A stretch of 12,345 bases of DNA, from NCBI GenBank assembly GCA_000827265.1, contig KN834756.1:1084041-1096385 (forward strand). Reading direction: 5' to 3'. Origin of the DNA: Collybiopsis luxurians FD-317 M1. Lineage: Eukaryota > Basidiomycota > Agaricomycetes > Agaricales > Omphalotaceae. The notes below the pieces were generated by a model. It had not been told where the DNA came from and did not search any database. It saw only the letters and a program-made list of their open reading frames with translations. The position numbers and the translations under genes were made by a program. Every line of letters begins with the position of its first letter. Position 1 is the stretch's first letter. Positions 1 through 7,226 of this stretch are shown here, one piece after another.

Positions 1-194
1 AAAATTTCCCCCGTTCTTGAGGGTATGGCACCTCTCGCAGGTGCTGACGAAACTGAGCGGTCGTCCAGTGTAGAAGCTCCATGTCGCTCCTCTCTTCTCT
101 GGAACCTTGTAGCTCTCGCTGCTCTTTGGCGTTCTTGTTCTTGACGCCGTCTTTCTTGTTCACTTACAAAACGTTTCGCAGATTCCCCAGACAT
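1..194 (-). CDS. Gag N-terminus of element B, partial (runs off left edge)
   Basis: 64 codons are visible from an ATG at 192-194. The matching ATG in element A (8268-8270) has an in-frame TAA upstream, which supports this start. The peptide is highly charged, with many Arg, Glu and Gln residues (for example SEQERRRQEQERQRAAR), and may form a short helix or coiled coil; no catalytic motif is expected here. Compared with A it differs at eight residues (3, 8, 16, 17, 22, 37, 45, 53). Seven of these are Arg, Asp or Ala codons in B whose CpG has become TpG or CpA in A, giving Cys, Trp, His, Gln, Asn or Val. In a Ty3/gypsy element this is the start of the structural polyprotein. There are no stops in the visible part; whether the full copy is intact cannot be seen. 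Confidence 0.75.
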   Translation of the reverse strand, partial: MSGESAKRFVSEQERRRQEQERQRAARATRFQRREERHGASTLDDRSVSSAPARGAIPSRTGEI

Positions 195-917
195 CTCGGT
201 GATGGAGAGAATGCTGTTATTTTGTTAGGACCTTTACTACCTTTGTTGTTAGAAGCTTGTAGCAGGTTCAATGAATAGAAAGTATTTTATTATACCACAG
301 CCGAGACAGAATACGCGATGGGGAGTCGCTACGTACGACAGGTGAACAAGTCCTGTACGGTTTTGGTGTTGGATGTGGAGGAAGGATCCTCGAGTGTCGA
401 ATAATAAATCTAGTAGCTCGGTGCAACTAGAAATAGTATATCGAAAGAACTCGTTAAGATGGTATTAACGAGGGTTGACTCGGGAGGTTCGTGACTCGGT
501 GTCCGTTTACCCTACGAGACGGAATATTCGAAAGGCTACGGCAGTCGAATAGTCTTGTCGATTGGTTCGACAAGTGAGAAGTGGATATGCCAGTGACTCG
601 GTGTCAATGGGGTTTGCTTGACTCGGTGTTAAGCAGAATAATATTATAGACTAGTGAACAAGAGAACAGAAACAACACAGATCAAGATAGTTCAGGTAAT
701 AACAGCATTATCGTGAGAGATGTAGGTACAAGGCTTTTATACTCTGCGGGAAGACATGTGGCCTTGTGAATAGAAGTTTGGAATGAGCAACTGGTTAGTT
801 CGCCTCGCGAAACGCGTGTCGGATTTGGAGAGCCGAATGAATTGGTAGGACTATTATCGAGTCATGTGGTGAGTGTACTGTTTGGAAAGAGCGGAAAAAA
901 TAGTGTAGGGCATAACA
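195..917 (-). repeat. 5' LTR plus untranslated leader of element B
   Basis: The outer (U3) end at 917 is firm. The inner LTR end is not resolved, because the only other copy in the window also continues into gag. One candidate is 595 (TG on the plus strand), which gives a 323-bp LTR; a TGG-starting, PBS-like sequence then lies one base inside it in element sense, but I could not match it to a known tRNA 3' end. The other is 215, where TGTTAT mirrors ATAACA at 912-917; that gives about 703 bp but leaves no obvious primer-binding site before the gag ATG. A TATA box lies at 734-741, and an AATAAA-type signal (sense strand) at 286-291. Four TGACTCGG motifs lie at 476, 492, 594 and 619. Confidence 0.75.
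734..741 (-). promoter_or_regulatory. TATA box of element B LTR
   Basis: The minus strand reads GAGTATAAAAGCC, a consensus TATA box about 175 nt inside the LTR outer end. Transcription would be expected to start some 30 nt further on, near 700-710, which would mark the U3/R border. The site is unchanged in element A, although the surrounding sequence differs by about 8 percent. Confidence 0.6.
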
Positions 918-1110
918 GTACGTCTTGTCGAAGGTCTGTGTCATTAGGGACATATATCTGACCTTGTCATTTAAGTACCCCATTTTCAAATACCACATTG
1001 TTAATCTTTCCTTCTCGAATCTGCTTTATTGTGTCTTGCATGAATTTGTCTTGTTCTGCCTTTCGAATCCATTCTAATAACAAATCCTCATTCAAAAGCA
1101 ATGCTGCATT
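918..1110 (-). pseudogene. Linker and start of integrase (before the HHCC zinc domain), truncated
   Basis: After RNase H the frame continues through a helical linker (LNAALLLNEDLLLEWIRKAE) and an IYVPNDTDLR stretch. In Ty3/gypsy pol the latter lies just before the HHCC zinc domain of integrase. The coding sequence breaks off at 918, where the LTR of element B begins, so the zinc ligands and the DDE core are absent. A TGA interrupts the frame at 967-969. Integrase would insert the cDNA into the genome; nothing functional is left here. The call rests on position and on the conserved linker-IYVP pattern. Confidence 0.7.
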
Positions 1111-1590
1111 GAGTCATTTTGGAGGAATTAATATCTGCTCTCTTCCTGCTCTGACAGAGTCCCTATTGATTACTTTCTTTGGGTATACATCTGCTCATCT
1201 CATCAGAGCATCTGGTTTTGCTCCCAAAGTTCTGGGTCTATAGTTGATTCAGAAGTTGAATCCTGATAAGGCCTCTGACCACCTCGCTTGTCTCGCCGAC
1301 AGCTGTTTGGTAGTCATAAACCACTGCAGGTTATTGGGATTGGAATAAACTTGGATTTGGAATCTCGAACCATCACAATAGGCTCTCCAAACTTTAAAAC
1401 ATTCCACAATAGCCAGTAGTTCTTTGTTGTAAATATTGTAATTTATTTCCGCTGGTATCATGGATCAAGTATGAAAAGCAATTGGATGTATTTCTCCAGT
1501 TTTCAGATTCAGTTGAGATAATATTCCTGCTATTGCCCAATCTGATGCATCACATTCCAGAATAATTGGAAGTTCTGGGTCAAAGTGTCA
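1111..1590 (-). pseudogene. RNase H domain of element A pol, decayed
   Basis: The segment starts at HFDP and contains [13 protein letters not shown] (first catalytic Asp codon at 1549-1551), the helix around YNKELLAIVECFKVWR with the conserved Glu, and QVYSNPNNLQWFMTTKQLS. In the family the last motif normally carries an Asp after the Ser; here it is Asn (1339-1341), so one metal ligand looks lost. TGA stops fall at 1588, 1465, 1249, 1195 and 1114, each where the family usually has Arg or another conserved residue, fitting CGA to TGA. RNase H would remove the RNA strand during reverse transcription. The domain identity is secure; the domain is not functional. Confidence 0.85.
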
Positions 1591-2640
1591 TAGCACCGGG
1601 GCATGTGGAAAGGCATTTTTTAGTAAATTGAAACACCTTTGACATGACTTGTCCCAATGCCAAATGGCATCCTTTTGCAGTAGTGACATTAGGGCTTTCA
1701 TTATGCCGCTATAATTGTCAATAAACCTGCAATAGAAATTTGCAAAACCCAAGAATGACTGCAGTTCTTTTATATTCCATGAAACCGGCCAAGATGTTAT
1801 GGCTTTGACTTTGGACTGATCCATTGACACCCCTTTGGGATTTATTATTACCCCCAAATATTCAACTGTGTCAGTATCGAAACTGCATTTTTCTGGTTTC
1901 GCATGTAGGTGGTTGTCTCGTAGCCTTTGTAATACCTTTTGGACTTGTTCCTCATGGGTCTTTTTGTCATCCAAATAAATGAGAATGTTGTCCAAGTAAA
2001 TAACCTTGCATACATCCAGTAAATCATGGAAAATGTCATTCATAAAAAATTGGAAAGCCGAAGGGGCATTTGTTAACCTGAAAGGCATGACCAACATTTC
2101 ATAGGATCCGTATTGCATACAAAATGCTGTTTTCCACTCATGGCCATCTGCTATTCAGACATTGTTATATCCTGCTCTCAAATTGAGTTTCATAAAATAT
2201 TTTGCCTTTCGTAGTTGGTCGACAAGTGGGCCTATAAGGGGTAAGGGATACCTATTCTTCCTTGTGATTCCATTTAAGGCCCAATAGTCAACACAAAGTC
2301 TTAGGCTTCTGTTCTTCTTCTTTACAAATAGAACTGGAGCCCCAGCAGGCAAGTTGGAGGCTCTAATAAACCCTTTCCCTAGCATATCATCGATATAGTC
2401 TTTTAGGGCTTTTAGCTCTGTTTCTGACATGTTATAGAGTTTCCCAAAGGAAGGGGCTGAGTCCCCTTCCGTCTCAATTTTTAAATCATACGGACAGTGC
2501 AGAGGTAAGACCTTTGCCTCTCCTGGGGAGAACATGTCCAAGAAGTCTCAATACTTCTCAGGAACATGTTTGAGTATCTCTTCTTTGTCTTTTTGAGATT
2601 CTCCAGTCTCTGCTTCTGTCGGAAATTTTTCTGTAGCTTC
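1591..2640 (-). pseudogene. Reverse transcriptase domain of element A pol, decayed
   Basis: RT motifs appear in order: [13 protein letters not shown] at the entry, [70 protein letters not shown] with VEYLGVII, and LGFANFYCRFIDNYS. The catalytic box is YLDN instead of YLDD, so the second Asp is Asn (codon 1987-1989). MPFRL replaces the usual MPFGL, and Trp or Cys stands where Arg is usual in VDYW and FYCRF. TGA stops lie at 2548 and 2155, with another at 1588 on the RNase H border. The frame differs from the protease frame, so an indel must lie near 2620-2700. The enzyme would copy element RNA into cDNA inside virus-like particles; this copy is dead. Confidence 0.92.
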
Positions 2641-2966
2641 CCTATTTCCTCGAATTGACTCATGAGTTGCAGATTTTCTGTATTAGTGGTATCATCATTA
2701 TTCACTTGATTTGAGACTGTGGTGATATGCAGGAAATAGGCAGGCATCCCATCTCGTATTATAGTGTCCATTGCAGCTGCACTGATGAGACTTACTGCCT
2801 TGCCTGAGAGGTTTGGACCCATTCTCCTTTTGACCTTTTTGAGTTTTCCTATCTTCATCCCTCGTTTTGTACATTTTTTCTGTTGCTGGAGTGCAGAAGT
2901 TTTCGAGATATTTAATACCCTTGTCGGCAGGCCTTGTGGAATAGAATCCTGATGCAATTTTCTGAC
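2641..2966 (-). pseudogene. Pol linker between protease and RT, decayed
   Basis: The frame continues from the protease after a TGA at 2967-2969. It carries a basic stretch rich in Lys and Arg (KIGKLKKVKRRMG), then VSLISAAAMDTIIRDGMPAYF, a segment I associate with the protease-RT linker of fungal Ty3/gypsy elements. The next segment (KDKEEILKHVPEKY) that leads into RT reads in the neighbouring frame, so a small indel lies in about 2620-2700. A second frame open over 2698-2970 shows no family resemblance and was taken as a shadow. The function of this linker is not known to me. Confidence 0.6.
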
Positions 2967-3848
2967 TCATTTATATATCCACCTCTGTTTCTGCTTGTAT
3001 GCTGGCAGTTTCGAACTTCTTTTGTCAATCCTTTCTGCCCAAGCTTTCAATGCTTTCTTGGAGTAACCATTTCCATTTTCCCCTATATTGTATTTATTTT
3101 TCCATTTTTCAAGATCCTTGTCGTAATCATTAGCCCAATTTGTATAAAGCAACCACTCATTGAATTCCAAAACTGACGAGTCTATGTCCACATTTTCTTT
3201 TTCGTTATAGGCTGATTCATGTTTCGAGTCAGAGAATGATGTGTCCTGCTTCTCGCTAGTATTCAAGTTCCATGTACTGGTGAATGAATCAACTAGTGAA
3301 GCTGAAATTTGTTCTCTTCCTTGGAATGTCAAAGTCAAATCCTTCCAATTTATTTCAGGATTGAATTCTTTGAGCGATGGTAAACCTAACACGATAGGAG
3401 CCATTGGGTGTAGTTGGGTTATTAGGAATTCGACTGTTTGAATTGAACCATCGGCGAAGCTGATAGTATCTTTAAAGATTTTTGTTATATCCCCTGCCGA
3501 AGTTGGCTGTCCATTGAATAATTCAAGTGGGATTGGAGTATCTAAATCAGAGATATTTTTTGGAAATTTTTCTGCAAGTTATTTATCAATAAAAGAACAA
3601 GTTGTGCCCAAATCAATAAGAGTATTATAGCTTAGATTTTCGGAATCGGAGAAGGGGAAATGTGTCGAGACAAGAAATGAGTTGTTAGAGTGAGATGAGA
3701 GACAAGCTGGGGATGTTTTTTCTATTACTGCCCCATGGCAGACCGCTTGAGCAGGGTTTTTTGGATTCCAGGCTGCTCTCAGTGTGTCTCTGGAATCCCC
3801 TCCGCTTTTCCCAAGTTGTTTTCTATTTCGACATTCCAAATCTTGTCG
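2967..3848 (-). pseudogene. Retropepsin-like aspartic protease region of element A, decayed
   Basis: This frame lies -1 relative to gag, opens after a TAA near 3848 and overlaps gag by about 70 nt. The active-site loop reads TLIDLGTTCSFID; retropepsins have Asp-Ser/Thr-Gly, so Leu at codon 3609-3611 (TTG, explained by TCG in a CpG) breaks the signature. The flap and second conserved motif follow as HPMAPIVLGLPSL and NPEINWKDLTLTF. A TAA at 3579-3581 lies five codons after the DLGTTCSF motif, and the frame ends at a TGA at 2967. The region from about 3320 to 2970 is an acidic and then Lys-rich tail without a recognised domain. The protease would cut the Gag-Pol polyprotein; it is not functional here. 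Confidence 0.8.
3763..3812 (-). promoter_or_regulatory. Candidate -1 programmed ribosomal frameshift signal between gag and protease
   Basis: In element sense the gag frame reads ttG GGA AAA gcg, a heptamer of the X-XXY-YYZ class (GGGAAAA; plus-strand 3806-3812). Seven nt later comes a perfect 9-bp stem: GGATTCCAG (3790-3798) pairs with CTGGAATCC (3763-3771) around an 18-nt loop. The signal sits inside the overlap between the protease frame, open from the TAA near 3848, and the gag stop TGA at 3779-3781. A slip back by one base links the CCHC frame to the protease frame exactly. Slippery site, spacer and stem all fit the rules known for -1 frameshifting; activity is inferred. Confidence 0.65.
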
Positions 3849-4996
3849 TTAGACAGGTCCCCTTCTAGAGTGAAGGTTGCAGCCCTCAACTGGTCACTTC
3901 GCTGATTATTTATACTCGAAGTTCCAATTTTTGGAGGGTCCCAATTCTCCCGATTCTTGCAATTTTTACCAATATGGTCTGATCTGCCACAATTATAACA
4001 GAGTCCCAGTTTACAACATCAATGGAACTCTTCGACTTGCTCAGGGGTTCTGGCAGCTTGAATTGCCTGTAGGAATTCTTCATCTCCTGGGTTTTTCAAG
4101 ACTCCATTGTTTCCTCCCTGATTTTCTAAGTCTTCTCCACTATTTCCATTCTGACTCGAGGCGCTTGCAAAGTCTTCAGATTGTCCATATACCGTACCAC
4201 TAATATTGTCCAAATTTACATTACTATCCCAAGCTGCAGCTCCTCTTTGTCGATTGGTCCAATTACCTTGATTCCTACCTTGTTGACCCCCTGCTTGCTG
4301 GGGGTTATTATTATTGGATCCTTGTTGTGGGTTAGAGTTTTGAGGATTTGATGGGGCCATAGGATTATACATCCCAAAACCAGAATTTCCTGCACAAGAA
4401 TGAGCTGCATTGGTTGCACGAATCGAATTGTCCAACTCCTGGAATTGCTGTACCCATTGTGGATAATTCTGAGGGGGATGAGTTTGAGCCACTACTGTAA
4501 TGTTGAGACTCCTGGTTACTGCCCCTCAGAGCATTGCTACTAATGCCGTGTCATTGTATCCTGTCTTGAATGCATACTCCTGGAATCAAATAATAAATGT
4601 CACAAATGATTCATTGTTCATCTGCTTGATCCAGGCCAGTTTCACCTGTGCGTCTCATGCAGGATTGAATAATCCAAAATATGATGTAAACTCTGCGACA
4701 AAGTTGATCCAAGTACGGAGAGCAGGGATGGGGATTCCAGCTTCTTCCTGTTTCAACAAATTATTGTAGTGAGTAGCTGCTGCTCCTGTCAAATACAAGA
4801 CAGCAAAACCAATTTTATCTGAGTCGTTCTCGTAGATAGTAGGTTTGGCCATGAAAGTGTGATGGACTTGCGAGAGGAAAGGTTCCCATTTCCACCTATC
4901 AGAGCCATTGAAAGGGTCAGGTTTTTTGACATTGAGTTTTGCTTCCTTATTTAATCAATCTTTTTGCTGATTGAATTCTGGAATCTGACTCGCATC
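3779..4996 (-). pseudogene. Gag capsid and CCHC nucleocapsid region of element A, decayed
   Basis: The capsid part has the retrotransposon-gag pattern: DPFNGSDRWKWEPFLSQVHH, then AVLYLTGAAATHYNN, TWINFVAEFTSYFGLFNPA, and ESFVTFII followed by FQEYAFKTGYND. A Gln/Asn-rich linker (about 4210-4360) follows, and then a zinc knuckle CYNCGRSDHIGKNC at 3959-4000, with C-X2-C-X4-H-X4-C intact. TGA stops lie at 4955, 4655, 4586, 4526 and 4019; the last comes just before the knuckle. The gag frame ends at a TGA at 3779-3781, after the candidate frameshift site. Gag would form the particle shell and bind the RNA. The knuckle ligands survive although the frame does not. Confidence 0.85.
3959..4000 (-). 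other. CCHC zinc knuckle motif
   Basis: Fourteen codons read C-Y-N-C-G-R-S-D-H-I-G-K-N-C on the minus strand, a perfect CX2CX4HX4C knuckle. In Gag proteins it binds RNA. It is in the gag frame, downstream of the TGA at 4019, so it is no longer translated with the rest of Gag. Confidence 0.85.
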
Positions 4997-6254
4997 TCAT
5001 CCTGTGGGACCCAGTTTTTCTCTTTTGCCTCTGGGGCCTCGTACAGCTACCCATCCATTTGCCGGGTGCCAATATGCATCATGATTTGACCCCCAATTGT
5101 CAGGATCGTCAGGTGGTCCTCCTGGACTACCTGGTCCCCCTGGTCCCCCTGGTCCACCACCTCCAGATCCCCCTCTAAAACTGCCATTTCTACTATCTCT
5201 TTCTCTCTCCAAATTTCCCTCACTAATTCCTCCCGTCTGTGTGACTCCTCCATACAGAGGTCATCCTGGAGGTCCTCCTGGAGCTCCTGCTACTCTGTAC
5301 CCTCTATAGGTGCTGGCACAATTCAAGTAGTCATACATCGGCTTAGCTACATAGGGAGTATACTCTTGAGTCCCCAATCTCCAATATTGATCAGCTGGAA
5401 CTCTTGCCAGTTCTTGCTGTGTTGAGACAATAGGGTGATAATCATTTGTTACTTGTCCCAGTGATCTATGTGGAATTGCAGGTATCGAGTCAGAATTTCT
5501 GGCAGTCGGGTGGACGTATTGCCTAGGAGCAGCTGTAAATACAGGTGGAGTGAATCCTGCAGCCTGAGGAGCAGTTTCCACAACTACTGGTGGTGGGACA
5601 TGCACTGTCTGTTGAATTGCAGGCTGTTGAGGGAGGACTTCTGAGGCTCTCGGTGGTTGGGAAATCTGGCAACTCAATTCCCTAGTGAAAGGATTAACCA
5701 CTTTCCCTATACCCTTTACGTTTTGTAGGGGAGTGAATTCCTTTTTCTCTAATGGGGGCATTGGGTGATGAATCTTGAGAGCTGAAGGGCAGAGCTGATC
5801 TTCAGAAAATGAAAGGTCCCAGTTATCTCAACTTCTCACAAAGTTAAATCCTTTGTTCTCAAATTCATTCCTTTCCCCTGAAGGTGGGGCATATGCCATA
5901 TTCCACCATTTTACCTGACTTGGTCCCAACGTCTCCTATTGGTTTTGCTGTTCACTGACTTGGGCCATGTTTCCAGGATCTGAATATCGAGACGAGAAAG
6001 GAATTCCTGGTCCAGTGGTGTTTGGGGAATTTACCAAACCCCTGGCATTCCAACTGGGTCCTTCCAAGCAATTATTCTCATGGAAAGCTTCGGGTGTTTC
6101 TCTCCTATGGTATGTCGGACCGTCAGTCCTGAATCCTAAATGATTCAGCCATAAAGAGCATCCCAAATTGGGCTCTGTCACTGTTTGTTCAGGATATTGG
6201 GCCCACAGGGTAAGTTTCATTAGCAAAATGAGTTGTCGATACAGCATACTTGTC
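4997..6254 (-). pseudogene. Middle part of element A gag, with a Gly-Pro-rich segment, decayed
   Basis: The frame is that of the capsid (4019-4996) and can be followed back to about 6430, overlapping the upstream gag frame. Around 5100-5160 the protein is collagen-like, with repeated Gly-Gly-Pro and Gly-Pro-Gly after an Arg/Glu-rich stretch (NLERERDSRNGSFRGGSG). Before it comes a Pro/Val/Gln-rich part. The frame is interrupted by TAG at 5936 and TGA at 5828, 5261 and 4997. No enzymatic domain is seen; low-complexity spacers before the capsid are common in fungal gag proteins. Placing it in the gag polyprotein rests on frame continuity. Confidence 0.65.
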
Positions 6255-7226
6255 TCAGGCAGCCCATCTTTCCAATCGTAGAGCTGCATCAAGAGGAATT
6301 TCTCCTCCAATATGTACTTTTGAGCTTCCAGCTTGCAAATGTTCTGCTCTAGGAGAGAAAATCTCCTGCTTGGTTTGGGTTTTGAGGCTTGTATGAGGAT
6401 CCCCTGTGGTCTTAGCAGCTTCTGGCTCATCTGTCACTGATTCCACCTGGGCTTTTATTACCCAGGAGCCTCCCACATCCCCATGGATTCTCTCCTTGTA
6501 CTGCTTTGCTAGGCGAATATCCTCATCTCGAGAATTTATCGCACTCATCAGCGTGTCACTGGCATTTTGCAATGCCAAATGTCTCGCAGTTCTTTCTGAA
6601 AAGAATTCATTCTCCTCCCTTCGAGCCTTTCCTGAGGAGGGTTTGAGTTCCCAAACCCCGTTGGCTGTCCTCACCTGGTGTTCACCCCTTTCTTCAGGTA
6701 CTATTAGCAGCCTGCAGTCCAGTTCAGTGGGTGGAAGTCATCTCGACTCTTCCAGATCCTCATAACTTGGAGTATTAGTATTTCCCATAGATTTACGATA
6801 CTCCTTCGCCACCTGAGCTATTTTCTGCTGGTCCCAAAATTGACTTCTATAATTGTAACCCCCAATAAGGTCGTCTGCTCTCGCAGATTGTCCTTGTTCC
6901 ACTTTATCTAATAGTGATAATGTAGGAGAGTTCAGTGTTTTCCTCTCTTTGTTATCCACTATTGTATTGAGCAGAAAATTGATTCGCGATTTTTGTATTG
7001 ACTCGAGATGCCTCATGGTGGCCTCATTCACCATTTCCATTCATTCGGGATCCATAATCAGCTGTAATAGTCATAGGGCTCCTTCATATACTTCTTTCAA
7101 CTGGAATATTTCATTATTTATCCCATTAGGTAATTGGGAAGGTCATTGCATTAGACATTTCTGAAAATAGGCAGCTAGTACCCAGAAATTGTCCTTCATT
7201 TCTGGGTCTCGACCATTAATAATTCA
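6255..7226 (-). pseudogene. Gag segment of element A with several TGA stops
   Basis: This continues the frame of the 348-codon N-terminal part after the TGA at 7224-7226. Further TGAs lie at 7143, 7071, 7041 and 6738; between them the protein is helical and charged, for example ATMRHLESIQKSRINFLLN and SRDEDIRLAKQYKERIHG. The same frame reaches a TGA at 6255. From 6430 down to about 5939 the neighbouring frame is open and joins the capsid frame, so a one-base-type frame break lies somewhere between about 6250 and 6100. I recognise no domain. It may be a spacer or matrix-like part of Gag. Confidence 0.6.

Larger units (their letters stand above)
1..917 (-). mobile_element. Element B: 5' end of a Ty3/gypsy LTR retrotransposon, partial
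   Basis: This is the 5' end of a second copy of the family that fills 918-8992. It aligns with 8077-8992 along its whole length with one 1-bp gap, and covers LTR, leader and the first 64 gag codons. The LTR outer end is at 917, where similarity to the other copy stops after a shared CATAACA (plus strand); in element sense the LTR starts TGTTATG. The rest of B lies left of the window. B keeps far more CpG dinucleotides than A and its visible gag codons are open, so B looks younger. It abuts the truncated pol of A directly, as expected for an insertion into A. Confidence 0.85.

Noticed and set aside
561..600. tRNA-like piece (GGTTCGA followed by a CCA about 20 nt on) in the LTR/leader
   Set aside because: The T-arm does not pair and no cloverleaf can be drawn; at best it relates to the primer-binding site question.
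1..917. Tandem array of two elements sharing one LTR (LTR-internal-LTR-internal) by unequal recombination
   Set aside because: A shared LTR should be preceded by the full 3' end of A with integrase and polypurine tract. A stops inside the start of integrase, and the two copies differ strongly in CpG decay, so nested insertion fits better.
795..998. Minus-strand open frame across the LTR and pol junction
   Set aside because: It runs from a shifted frame of A's pol into B's LTR; the pol motif IYVPND is in another frame. It is a junction artefact.
998..1243. Plus-strand 81-codon frame
   Set aside because: It is antisense to the RNase H-integrase linker, which has clear family motifs on the minus strand.
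2620..2700. Second programmed frameshift between protease linker and RT
   Set aside because: Ty3/gypsy pol is normally continuous here and no slippery site with a downstream stem was seen, so a simple indel is more likely.
2698..2970. Minus-strand 90-codon frame
   Set aside because: It overlaps the protease-RT linker, and the other frame carries the recognisable VSLISAAAMDT segment.
3877..4203. Plus-strand 108-codon frame
   Set aside because: It is antisense to the gag CCHC knuckle region and has no family likeness.
6406..6765. Plus-strand 119-codon frame
   Set aside because: It is the complement of helical gag sequence, low-complexity Ser/Leu, and a shadow.
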